From a virus, in the IMG/VR virus record IMGVR_UViG_3300037264_004923, positions 1 through 64,000 of that record: a stretch of DNA of 64,000 bases. One strand, given 5' to 3'. Made by a program: the position numbers and the translations under genes. Positions 33,093 through 40,828 of this stretch are shown here, in pieces (position 1 is the first letter of the stretch; each line of letters starts with the position of its first letter). Under the pieces are notes generated by a model. It searched no databases and was not told where the DNA came from. It worked only from the letters and a program-made list of their open reading frames with translations.

Positions 33093-33714
33093 ACCAACTA
33101 TGACCAGAAAATGCAGGCGCGGCAAGCACCTAATGACGGAGGAGAATACGTACCACTACGTTTATCCTTCTGGAAGAGAGGTGTTTCAATGCAGAGCTTG
33201 CCGCATGACTAGATCTGACGAGTGGTCAAAGAACAACCCAGAGAAGAAGAAGAAGAGCGACAAAAACTGGGCGGGTAATAACCCCCTAAAGAAACAGGTG
33301 AATCGGGTGCGCTGGGCAAAAGACAACCCAGGCAAGACGAAGACCAGTAGGTATGCTTGGGATCTACGCAACCCAGAAAAGAGAGCGGGGGCTAGATCTT
33401 CTTGGGAAGTCCGTAACCCGGAATACTCACGAATCAAGCAACATCGGCGTCGAGCTCGAAAGCGAAACCAGATGGGTGCGTGGCCGATGCCAGAGGTTGA
33501 GGCTATCAGGTTACTGTGGGATGAGCAATCAGGCAAGTGTGCTTACTGTAGCGAGACTTTGGGTTCTGCTTATCATGTGGACCACAAAAACCCGTTAGCA
33601 CGGGGCGGACTACACGGGTACGAAAACATCTGCCTCGCTTGCCCAAGATGTAACTGGGAAAAAGGACTTATGACAGATCAGGAATACCAAAGCAGCAGGA
33701 GTACCTCGAGATGA
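33082..33714 (+). CDS. HNH endonuclease with N-terminal NP repeats
   Basis: A 210-residue probable homing nuclease. The N-terminus has CRRGKH...CRACR, then about five repeats of a short W/N-P-E/G-K unit (KNNPEKKK, GNNPLKK, KDNPGKTK, LRNPEKR, VRNPEYS) that probably bind DNA. The C-terminal HNH domain has CAYCSETL, HVDHKNPLARGG and CLACPRCNWEKG. It sits between ruvB and the sigma factor and overlaps both by a few bases. Confidence 0.87.
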   Translation: MNSKPTMTRKCRRGKHLMTEENTYHYVYPSGREVFQCRACRMTRSDEWSKNNPEKKKKSDKNWAGNNPLKKQVNRVRWAKDNPGKTKTSRYAWDLRNPEKRAGARSSWEVRNPEYSRIKQHRRRARKRNQMGAWPMPEVEAIRLLWDEQSGKCAYCSETLGSAYHVDHKNPLARGGLHGYENICLACPRCNWEKGLMTDQEYQSSRSTSR

Positions 33715-34541
33715 GTAGCAGCGATATGTCCTACCTGAAGGAGCACCTGAAAGGGCCCATCCTGAAGATCACGGACCCCAGAGAGCACAGCACAGAGGAC
33801 ATTCTAAAGTCCTACTTCAGAGAGATACTCGTCATCGCCCGGAAGTATACTCGCCCATCCGTGGAATTCGAGGACTTGGTGGTCGAGGGGCTCATGGGTC
33901 TTTTGGATGCCATCAAGCGCTGGGACCCGATAAAGGCCGGTACCAATCTTCGCTCCTTCCACAACTTGGCCATCGTTCGCATCAAGAGCAACATGTTCGA
34001 CTATTTCCTAGCGAACAACACACTCTATACCGTCCCGAACTACATGGGGCGCGCCATGTCTTTGATCGAACAGATCAAGAATCTGGTGGCTGGATACGAG
34101 TATCCAGGGAATGCACAAGAAGTTCTTCTGAACTACGAGCACGAAGGATTCGAGAAGCACGCTCCAGCCGATTACGTACGCAAGGTGCGGACTCTGAAGG
34201 AGAAGTTCCTCAATCTCGCGAAGGGATTCGACAAGTCTTACGAGGAGATGATTCGAGGCGTCCTCAAGATCCAAGAAAACATCGAGAGCTTCGAGCAGGG
34301 AGAGGAGGAATTCATGTCCTCTCCTGAAGAAATCGCAGGTAAGAGGGAGTATCTGGATAAGATCTTGAGCGTTCTGAAACCTAATGCTCGGGACGTGATC
34401 ATCTCCCTACTCGAGGGGGAGACTCTGGAGAAAGCGGGGGAAAAGCAGGGCTTCACCCGCGAACGGGCACGGCAGATCCAGAAAGAAACTCTGGAGTTCC
34501 TGCAAAAGACCCGGATGTACCGAGATGCCCTCGATGAATAG
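33711..34541 (+). CDS. Phage sigma factor (sigma-70 family)
   Basis: A 276-residue sigma-like protein. Region 2 spans about residues 40-110, with DLVVEGLMGLLDAIKRWDP (core binding) and RSFHNLAIVRIKSNMFDYF. Region 4 is near the C-terminus (LKPNARDVIISLLEGETLEK then GFTRERARQIQKE, a helix-turn-helix for the -35 box). A long middle segment replaces region 3. It could direct host polymerase to late promoters; it is not known whether it works with the phage polymerase at 15944. The start codon overlaps the HNH stop (ATGA), with AGGAG 10 bases before. Confidence 0.87.
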   Translation: MSSSDMSYLKEHLKGPILKITDPREHSTEDILKSYFREILVIARKYTRPSVEFEDLVVEGLMGLLDAIKRWDPIKAGTNLRSFHNLAIVRIKSNMFDYFLANNTLYTVPNYMGRAMSLIEQIKNLVAGYEYPGNAQEVLLNYEHEGFEKHAPADYVRKVRTLKEKFLNLAKGFDKSYEEMIRGVLKIQENIESFEQGEEEFMSSPEEIAGKREYLDKILSVLKPNARDVIISLLEGETLEKAGEKQGFTRERARQIQKETLEFLQKTRMYRDALDE

Positions 34542-34550
34542 AGAAGCAAC

Positions 34551-34576
34551 TGATCCACTCTACGGAGTACGGATCA
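34551..34576 (+). other. Hairpin with UACG tetraloop before cca
   Basis: TGATCC-ACTC-(TACG)-GAGT-ac-GGATCA: ten base pairs with a two-base bulge and a UNCG-type tetraloop, in the 50-base gap before the CCA enzyme. The ribosome site (AGAGAGGC) follows. It could be a stabiliser, a processing site or a translational control element. Confidence 0.5.
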
Positions 34577-34591
34577 AAAGAGAGGCTAAAG

Positions 34592-36058
34592 ATGAAGCAA
34601 CTGAAGGCCCTTCGGGAGCTGGAACAGCAGCTCGGGGCGGAAGTGTTTCTCGCAGGCGGCGGCGTGCGCGATCTACTGCGAGGACAAGAACCAAACGACA
34701 TTGATGTAGTTGTACGGAATGTCGTACCAGCAGACTTTGAGGGATTTCTTCGGGAGAGAGGAGATCTCGCACTAGTTGGTAAATCGTTTGGCGTGTATAT
34801 CTTCCGTCCGAAGTTCAGCAAGACGTCGGTGGAAATCGCTTTCCCTCGAACCGAGGTGAGCACGGGAACGGGACATCGAGAGTTTTCCGTTCATACCGAC
34901 CCTATGATCTCTTTGGAGGAGGACTCCAAGCGTAGGGACTTTACTCTGAACGCCATGTACCTGCCTTTGTCGGCAATCCCAGAAGATGGTTTCGAAATCG
35001 ACGGCCGGGCGGTCATCGATTTTCACGGCGGACTGGAACATCTCCACCGGCGGCTGATCGTGGCCGTAGGTCGTCCAGAAGATCGGATTCAGGAAGACCC
35101 CCTGCGTATGCTTCGAGGCATAGTGCTAGTCGCGCGGACAGGGTACCGCTTGGATGGCAACACCTTCGGCGCCATCAAGCAATATGCCGATCTGATCCGT
35201 TCAGTCGCAGCAGAACGAGTGCGTGACGAGTTCGTGAAGCTCATGGAATCCGAGAAACCTTCCAGAGGCTTCAAGACCATGGCGCGCACTGGACTTCTGG
35301 ACTACATTCTTCCTGAGCTGTCAGCCTGTATTGGCTGCGGGCAGAACCCGAAGTATCATTCCTATCCGGTGTTCGAGCACCTAATTTACGCCACGGACGC
35401 GGCGTGTTCAATCACCCAACGATTGGATGTTCGCTTCGGCGCCCTCTGTCATGATCTGGGGAAGGCCCCGACACGTCAGGTGCGCCCTGGAGGGAATGGA
35501 CCAGACGACGTATCGTTCCACAACCACGAGATTGTATCGACCAAGCTCACCTACGCCTTCATGAAGCGTATGAAATTCCCCAAGGATTTCATCGAGGGTG
35601 TGGTTCAGCTGGTGCGATACCACCAATACAAGTACGATCGGGCGTGGACGGATAAGGCGGTTCGTCGCTTCATCCGCAATGCCTCGATTACCAAGGAGTA
35701 CTTGGAAAATCTGGACAGCCATCCCCAGTTCTTGGTCCGTCAGGCGGACCGCATGGGGAACGAGCTGAAGGCGCACCTACCCGTCACCTCGAAGCAGAAA
35801 GATTTCCAAGCGCGGATCGTCGAGATCTACAACTCTTCCTCAGCGCACAGCCTTCACGACCTCAAAGTGAATGGTGAAGATCTGAAGAAAGAACTGAAGT
35901 TGTCCCCTGGTCCCACCATCGGCAAGGTTGTTCGCTTCCTTTTCGAAGTGGTGGAAGAAACTCCAGAGGTCAACAATCGAGAGGACTTGCTCAAGATCGC
36001 ACGCAAGTTCTTGGAGGAGAATCCAAATGAAAGTGATCACACTGCTGGGGAGGTTTGA
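34592..36058 (+). CDS. cca: CCA-adding tRNA nucleotidyltransferase with HD domain
   Basis: A 488-residue class II tRNA nucleotidyltransferase. The head has LAGGGVRDLLRG and the metal-binding DIDVVV, then RRDFTLNAMY, and EDPLRMLRG for nucleotide selection. An HD-type domain follows (FEHLIYAT, LCHDLGKAPT, FHNHEIVS). It adds or repairs the 3' CCA end. This fits the tRNA set: Asn, Pro, Lys and Leu here lack an encoded CCA. Confidence 0.92.
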   Translation: MKQLKALRELEQQLGAEVFLAGGGVRDLLRGQEPNDIDVVVRNVVPADFEGFLRERGDLALVGKSFGVYIFRPKFSKTSVEIAFPRTEVSTGTGHREFSVHTDPMISLEEDSKRRDFTLNAMYLPLSAIPEDGFEIDGRAVIDFHGGLEHLHRRLIVAVGRPEDRIQEDPLRMLRGIVLVARTGYRLDGNTFGAIKQYADLIRSVAAERVRDEFVKLMESEKPSRGFKTMARTGLLDYILPELSACIGCGQNPKYHSYPVFEHLIYATDAACSITQRLDVRFGALCHDLGKAPTRQVRPGGNGPDDVSFHNHEIVSTKLTYAFMKRMKFPKDFIEGVVQLVRYHQYKYDRAWTDKAVRRFIRNASITKEYLENLDSHPQFLVRQADRMGNELKAHLPVTSKQKDFQARIVEIYNSSSAHSLHDLKVNGEDLKKELKLSPGPTIGKVVRFLFEVVEETPEVNNREDLLKIARKFLEENPNESDHTAGEV

Positions 36059-36064
36059 AACAAA

Positions 36065-36406
36065 ATGAATGTGATAACTCTAACTCCCAAGGCTGTAGAA
36101 GCAGCCACAAGATGCCTGGCGAAGGAAAGGGAAAAGAACCCCGAAGCTAACCAAGCAGGTTTAGGGATCTCTGTCATAGGCGGCGGTTGCTCTGGCAAAT
36201 CATACTCCCTGTCGTTCAGGAACAGGCGCGAAGACGATACCCCACAAGAGTATGTGGGCGGCTTATTCATCTTCATAGATCCAAAATCCGCCGAAATCCT
36301 GAAAGGCGCTACTCTCGAATTCCACGATGGTCTCGAGAAGTCAGGCTTCGAAGTTATCAATCCACAAGCAGAGTCCACATGTGGTTGTGGAAAGAGTTTT
36401 TGCTGA
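36065..36406 (+). CDS. A-type Fe-S carrier (IscA/HesB-like)
   Basis: A 113-residue protein of the IscA/ErpA/HesB type: LTPKAVEAA at the start, GLGISVIGGGCSG with the first Cys ligand, FIFIDPKSAEIL, and the C-terminal CGCGKSF pair. It carries Fe-S clusters to client enzymes. Possible clients in this window are the family-4 UDG and the radical SAM protein. Ends just before a strong terminator. Confidence 0.92.
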   Translation: MNVITLTPKAVEAATRCLAKEREKNPEANQAGLGISVIGGGCSGKSYSLSFRNRREDDTPQEYVGGLFIFIDPKSAEILKGATLEFHDGLEKSGFEVINPQAESTCGCGKSFC

Positions 36407-36491
36407 TCAGAGAAGACGAGATCAGTATTCGTGTTTAGGTAGTGCCAAACAATGATTAGGTTCGGGAACGACACTCCCGCGCCACCTAACA

Positions 36492-36526
36492 GAAAAGCTT
36501 GAACAGAAGTACTGTTCAGGCTTTTC
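36492..36526 (+). terminator. Terminator after the IscA-like gene
   Basis: A 15-bp stem: GAAAAGC-TTGAACAG, loop AAGTA, CTGTTCAG-GCTTTTC, then GCTTTTC. Ends the ruvB-cca-iscA transcript. Confidence 0.75.
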
Positions 36527-36530
36527 GCTT

Positions 36531-38028
36531 TTCAGGGTCCAAACCTGAAAGCATGAGCCACATTCAAGCCCCTCCTCGAATGTATAACAGGGCTCGGGAT
36601 AGAAAGATAGCTCGACCCAGCATAATCTCATAGAGATGCTGCGCTGGTAAGTCTTGTAGCTGTTGAATACATCCCCTTGCTCCGGCACGCGAGTGTCAAA
36701 CTTGAGGCTCCCCCCAAGCTTGTATTCTCTGAAGCTTCGCCTAACGGGAAGCAGATTGAAAAAGGATGCGGCAGCTACCGAAGGGCTGCTGGAGGAGATG
36801 GCCAAGTCCGGCTTCAATCGCAGATGAGGGAAACAAGCTCAACATAAGGGGTTATGAAGCGCTCACCGGGGCAGCCGTTGAAGATCCTACACAGGTCTTC
36901 CATAACCTCTCAGCGATGCTAACTCTGCATGGCGGCGAAGACCGCCTGCTGTGTTAGAAATCGCATTTCGCTCCCCGTGGGTTAGTTTATGTCCGGCTTA
37001 AAACACACTGGGATTCATCAGCTTCTGAGCGCCGAAGGGATAGGCAGTTCTTCCACCATGAGGAACACAACTCCAAAGTCCTGTCCCTGTTCTCAGCAGC
37101 TGTTCGATCCTCTTAGCACGACTGATGGACGGGGTGAAATCCGGCTCATTCGACACAAGTAGGGTAGTCCTTCTTGGGCGGGCCCGAAAATCGCGACAAG
37201 AAAAGCAGTGGAAGCAGGTTCGAATCCTGCCCCACCACCAGTTTCAAGAATTATCGGGATGCCCCTGCCCGTTAATACACCATAACTATACTGGATGAGA
37301 AAGGTTCTATGAACCAAGTATCGGAACTATGGGACATGCTGTTTTAGACATGGGGTACTTAAAGATGCTTGAAATGCCTCGCGATTAGTGAGGGATCGCC
37401 ACAATAAGCACCTATACTAAAAGGTGTGGTCGGTAGCGAAAGGAGTTTTCTGCCCAAACGTAGAAACACATTGCATCATTTCCAGATGGGAGATCACTGA
37501 ATCCAGCCAACTGCGGACGTATCCGTAGTTTAAGAACTGGAGAGTTTCCTACCCTTGGCTCAGAGGTCGTACTTGTTCCCTGTATCAGTGGGAACGGCTT
37601 GCCGTTAACAACTGGGGCTGGGGGCAGGGTTGTATTATGACCAACCAACTCACATTATTGATTCCTAGATGATAGGTTGGAGATTTGTATATCCAAGTAT
37701 AACCGGCCTGTAAGATAAAATAAGGCACGGGTGTTAAGCTCTTGCGTAGGGTAAACTACATCATAGCGTTGAAGCGATGACTGATGTGGCTGAAACAAGA
37801 GACAAAGCTGCCGTTAGCCGAAATCTAGCGACGCGGAATAAAACCCGCGTATTGGGGAACCTTGAGTAAGGGGCTCGTGATAAAGACACCGGTTGTCCAC
37901 CCCCGCTGCGAACGCTATGTAAAGTAAACGTTTGGGAAAGAGACTTCGCTTTCCCTTGTTAATCACCAGAAATTTACCAGAGTAGTAGAGGCTCTGGGGA
38001 TTTGATATAGTATTCAAGGAGATATGAA
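36531..38028 (+). ncRNA. About 1.5 kb without a gene: candidate large structured RNA region
   Basis: No ORF here has a ribosome site or gene-like composition. The DNA is full of perfect hairpins, among them ATCTC/GAGAT near 36635, GTTCCC/GGGAAC (37575-37595), AACGGC/GCCGTT (37593-37606), CCAACC/GGTTGG (about 37640-37680), ACGCGG/CCGCGT (37831-37850), GGGAAAG/CTTTCCC (37934-37955) and CCAGAG/CTCTGG (37977-37997). At 37208-37240 a T-arm-like hairpin (GCAGG-TTCGAAT-CCTGC) ends in CCCACCACCA. Size and tRNA-rich phage setting recall GOLLD or ROOL giant RNAs, but no class can be assigned by eye, and strand and ends are guesses. Confidence 0.5.
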
Positions 38029-38892
38029 ATGTTGTATGTGTTGTACAAGAACTCGGGAGTTCACTCTGGAAGAGCCCTCCGCCGGATGCTGGAAGGTTTG
38101 TACGAAGAAAAGGTTCTCGGGGGCTATCCCAAGAAATTTTCCCTGATGCAGAAACAGGGTGTCAAACCCAAGGTCGTTGTGAATCTCGGGGTAACTGACG
38201 ACGATCTGAAGTTCACCGGAAGAGTTCTGAACACACAGAACATGGTACGCTTGGCCTCGAACAAGAGGAAGGCGCGACAGATCTTCGAGGAAGCAAACGT
38301 TCCCGCACCCAAGCTCTTCACCTCCGTGAACGCCATCACGGAGGCAGATCTACCCTTGGTGGGGAGAACTTCCTATCACCAGAAGGGTGAAGGTTTTTGG
38401 TTCTGCAAGACCATGAAGGATGTACGAGCGGCTGTGTCCGCAGGCGCTACGCACTTCCTAGAGTTCGTTCCCAGCACGCGTGAGTATCGTGTGCATACCT
38501 TTATCAGCGGCAAGCATCTGGATACTCCCGCCGATAAGAGAACAGCCGACAGCTACGTTTCCACCAAGATCTCCGAGAAGGTCTGGCAGGGAGAAGGTTC
38601 TCCGAATCCGGAAGAGCCGCAGAAAAACCATGAGTTCGGCTGGTCTTTCCTCGGGCCCCAGGATCGCAGGGCAGACGAGTTGGATGTGGTACGATATGCT
38701 GCAAAGCAAGCCATTGCTGCTCTGGGAATAGACTTCGGGGCAGTCGACGTGATGTACCGCATCAGGACGAAATGCCCGTATGTTCTGGAAGTAAATTCCA
38801 CCCCAAGTATGTCGGATGACGCCGCAAATACCTGCGAGGTGTACGCGAAGCGAATCCTGAAGACCATCGGCGGAAAAGGAGAAGAGGACTAA
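38029..38892 (+). CDS. ATP-grasp ligase (YheC/RimK-like)
   Basis: A 287-residue ATP-grasp enzyme that joins an acid to an amine through an acyl phosphate. It has an N-terminal domain, the LASNKRKARQIFEEANVPAPK linker typical of the fold, REYRVHTFISG, and the metal-binding block LEVNSTPSMSDD with Glu254 and Asn256. It is the canonical relative of the altered protein at 29327 and may belong to the same pathway despite lying 8 kb away. CAAGGAGATATGAA is the ribosome site. Confidence 0.88.
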   Translation: MLYVLYKNSGVHSGRALRRMLEGLYEEKVLGGYPKKFSLMQKQGVKPKVVVNLGVTDDDLKFTGRVLNTQNMVRLASNKRKARQIFEEANVPAPKLFTSVNAITEADLPLVGRTSYHQKGEGFWFCKTMKDVRAAVSAGATHFLEFVPSTREYRVHTFISGKHLDTPADKRTADSYVSTKISEKVWQGEGSPNPEEPQKNHEFGWSFLGPQDRRADELDVVRYAAKQAIAALGIDFGAVDVMYRIRTKCPYVLEVNSTPSMSDDAANTCEVYAKRILKTIGGKGEED

Positions 38893-40073
38893 TGCCAACC
38901 TATTCTTCCAGTACCAGCAACTTCTCCGTTAGTTATCTCACCACCAGTGAAAACAGTGGATGGGATAACAGCGCCACGATCGCGACGGGAGCGACGATCG
39001 CGACGGGAGCGAGTATCCACCTACGCGAGTACGGTACCGCCAGTCACCACGACTGGCTGGCGGCGACTCTTCCTCCATGTCATTCGCAGGCACCCAACAA
39101 GAAGAAACCCGCAGCGATACCGGCAGCCTTGGCCAAAGAAGGTATCCACTTGGGTTCTGAATTGCTGGTGTTCTATGAGAGAAAGCGCATCCTTGGAAAC
39201 TACAAAGAGGGTCACCACCACCGGGGAGAAACTCACTATCAGAATGTCCAAGACTTGCTCGCTAGGTTCTTTATCAACATACATTACAGCGAGGACTCCG
39301 TTTCCAACTGGAGGGACTGGTGTATTGGAATATCGAGCATCGTCCGTAGGAACAACCTAGGACAGAGCGCCGGCATGAATATGCACCTACCTATGTTTGA
39401 TTACGACGGAAAGAACATCAAAAGCCTCCTTCGTAAGGAGGTGCGTCTTCTGCAGCAGCTATGGGGACTTGGCCCCGCCACCTTATTCCAGACCAAGAGG
39501 GGATTTCACATTTATTTCATGACAGATGTGGTTCCTTGGGATGTATACCGCGAGATGCTCGACAAGGTAAATTGCTGTAAAGGATTCAAGCGTTGCTCGT
39601 TGGATGTCGGCTACGGAGTCCTGCGCGTAAGCGCCAAGTACTCCACCTTCGACATCAAGATGGACAGCATCATACTGCCGGAAACTACGAAGCCTTTGCC
39701 TGCCAGAAAGATCCGCAAGGCGCATGTGATAGAGGCTTTGATCGCCCTAGGAGAAAAGAGTGGCACTCATTTCGCTTCGTTGTATCCGGAGTGGGCACAT
39801 TATAAGGAAGACGAAACCCCGTGGAAGCCCTCCACCAAGAGCATGCGTACGGCAGGCAAGCCTAATAAGATAGAGGGCGCCCCGTATAAGATAGAGGGCG
39901 CCCTGCATCTGCCCCTTGAAGGCGAGGTCGGTGAGCAGCAGGGGGCCATCGAGAACGGACCAAGGCCTAAACTACTTTTGAAGCCCAAGACGGCGACGGC
40001 AGGACAGGCGCAGGCGCCCGCTCCGGCAAACGCAAGCCTCTTCTCCACTACTTCGGAAAATATTGGACATTGA
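38892..40073 (+). CDS. Possible primase-polymerase (AEP-like) with low-complexity ends
   Basis: A 393-residue protein. The core (residues about 155-260) has LPMFDYDGKN (DxD), TKRGFHIYFM (sxH-type) and SLDVGYGVLRVSAKYS, which resemble the three catalytic motifs of archaeo-eukaryotic primases; this is pattern recognition only. The N-terminus is Ser/Thr-rich with an ATIATGA repeat. The C-terminus has a KIEGAPYKIEGALH repeat and an Ala/Pro-rich tail, so flexible ends flank one domain. Start overlaps the previous stop (TAATG). Confidence 0.55.
   Translation: MPTYSSSTSNFSVSYLTTSENSGWDNSATIATGATIATGASIHLREYGTASHHDWLAATLPPCHSQAPNKKKPAAIPAALAKEGIHLGSELLVFYERKRILGNYKEGHHHRGETHYQNVQDLLARFFINIHYSEDSVSNWRDWCIGISSIVRRNNLGQSAGMNMHLPMFDYDGKNIKSLLRKEVRLLQQLWGLGPATLFQTKRGFHIYFMTDVVPWDVYREMLDKVNCCKGFKRCSLDVGYGVLRVSAKYSTFDIKMDSIILPETTKPLPARKIRKAHVIEALIALGEKSGTHFASLYPEWAHYKEDETPWKPSTKSMRTAGKPNKIEGAPYKIEGALHLPLEGEVGEQQGAIENGPRPKLLLKPKTATAGQAQAPAPANASLFSTTSENIGH
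38977..39012 (+). repeat. 18-bp tandem repeat, two copies
   Basis: CGATCGCGACGGGAGCGA occurs twice head-to-tail, encoding the ATIATGA-type duplication near the N-terminus of the 38892 protein. Likely slippage. Confidence 0.8.
39867..39908 (+). repeat. 21-bp tandem repeat, two copies
   Basis: AAGATAGAGGGCGCCC plus five more bases, twice in a row with two mismatches near the end of the unit. It encodes KIEGAPY/KIEGALH in the linker of the 38892 protein. Confidence 0.8.
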
Positions 40074-40141
40074 CACCAATAAAGGCGGAACTGCTTTGAT
40101 ACGGCGGTGTATTTTCGAGTCGGTGGTGGTCAAGAATGATA

Positions 40142-40170
40142 TTGACTTATAGGGTAAAATCCCTTATGAT
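40142..40170 (+). promoter_or_regulatory. Sigma-70 promoter for 40201
   Basis: TTGACT (40142-40147), 17-base spacer, TATGAT (40165-40170), about 30 bases before the next ATG. The first ten bases (TTGACTTATA) are the same as in the ruvB promoter. Confidence 0.82.
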
Positions 40171-40200
40171 TCCGTTGTAGCCAAAAAAGGAGAATGCTAT

Positions 40201-40521
40201 ATGTCCCGAAATTCCAAGTACGAGCAAGTGGTAGTAGATGTGCTAACCGACCTAGGCGGCGGGCCCGTGTCCTGCAAGGTTCTGATCGAGGCGATCGTCT
40301 CGAAAGGACTACTCGAGGATCGAAAGTACCTCTATCACAACGTTCTAAACAGAGTTCGACGCTCGACGACGTTTGACACCTCCGTTCGCGGTATGGTGTC
40401 TCTGTCCCCACAGCCTGTAATAGAAGCTCTCGCAGCAGCAGTTCCAGTGGTGCCGCCTGTTCTTCCCGCCGATGAAAATTGGGCGGCGGAACCAGCAGTC
40501 GCCAAAAACTCCGGGTGGTAA
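40201..40521 (+). CDS. Small winged-helix-like protein, 106 aa
   Basis: The first 65 residues (VVVDVLTDLGGGPVSCKVLIEAI...) look like a winged helix of the HARE-HTH type; the rest is an Ala/Pro-rich tail. A regulator is plausible. It has its own promoter and a strong site (AAAAAAGGAGAATG). It is the penultimate gene of the + block. Confidence 0.6.
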   Translation: MSRNSKYEQVVVDVLTDLGGGPVSCKVLIEAIVSKGLLEDRKYLYHNVLNRVRRSTTFDTSVRGMVSLSPQPVIEALAAAVPVVPPVLPADENWAAEPAVAKNSGW

Positions 40522-40522
40522 G

Positions 40523-40669
40523 ATGGAAGAGCGCGTGTGCGAGAAATGTGGGGGGTTCATAGATCCTCCCGAAGACATGTCGCTCGCGCTTTGGTGCGAT
40601 TGCCCCGCCTTCCCAATAGAACCCTACCCAGATGAGGACATAGATCCTTCAGAGGAGACGCGGGAGTAG
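40523..40669 (+). CDS. Small acidic Cys protein, 48 aa
   Basis: CEKCGG and CDCP give a possible four-cysteine zinc site; the tail is rich in Asp, Glu and Pro. Starts 1 base after the previous stop. No family recognised. Last + strand gene before the convergent terminators. Confidence 0.6.
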   Translation: MEERVCEKCGGFIDPPEDMSLALWCDCPAFPIEPYPDEDIDPSEETRE

Positions 40670-40717
40670 GGGTTCTGATACACTTGCTTCCCTGATGCTC
40701 GGGACTCCGGAAAAAGA

Positions 40718-40751
40718 AAGCCCCCCTTCCGTATCTTCGGAAGGGGGGCTT
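40718..40751 (-). terminator. Terminator of the - strand operon (bidirectional hairpin)
   Basis: A perfect 13-bp stem AAGCCCCCCTTCC/GGAAGGGGGGCTT. On the - strand it is followed by TCTTTTT; on the + strand by the less U-rich CGCGTTTT. Confidence 0.9.
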
Positions 40752-40781
40752 CGCGTTTTCTGCGTCTGAAATCCCACTTGT

Positions 40782-40816
40782 AGGTCCTCTTACTTGGAGG
40801 ACCTTCTTTTTTTTTC
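40782..40816 (+). terminator. Terminator of the + strand block
   Basis: An 8-bp stem AGGTCCTC/GAGGACCT with a 7-base loop, followed on the + strand by TCTTTTTTTTTC. It lies beyond the - strand terminator, so the two transcripts overlap at their 3' ends. Confidence 0.92.
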
Positions 40817-40828
40817 AGGTCGGTGAAT

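Noticed and set aside
36766-36957. 63-codon + strand ORF in the gene-free region
   Set aside because: No ribosome site, no domain, and the DNA is better explained by RNA structure.
37134-37240. tmRNA
   Set aside because: The 5'-like GGGGTGAAATCCGG and 3'-like CCACCA pieces do not form a proper acceptor stem, and no tag ORF is visible. Kept only as a tRNA-like observation.
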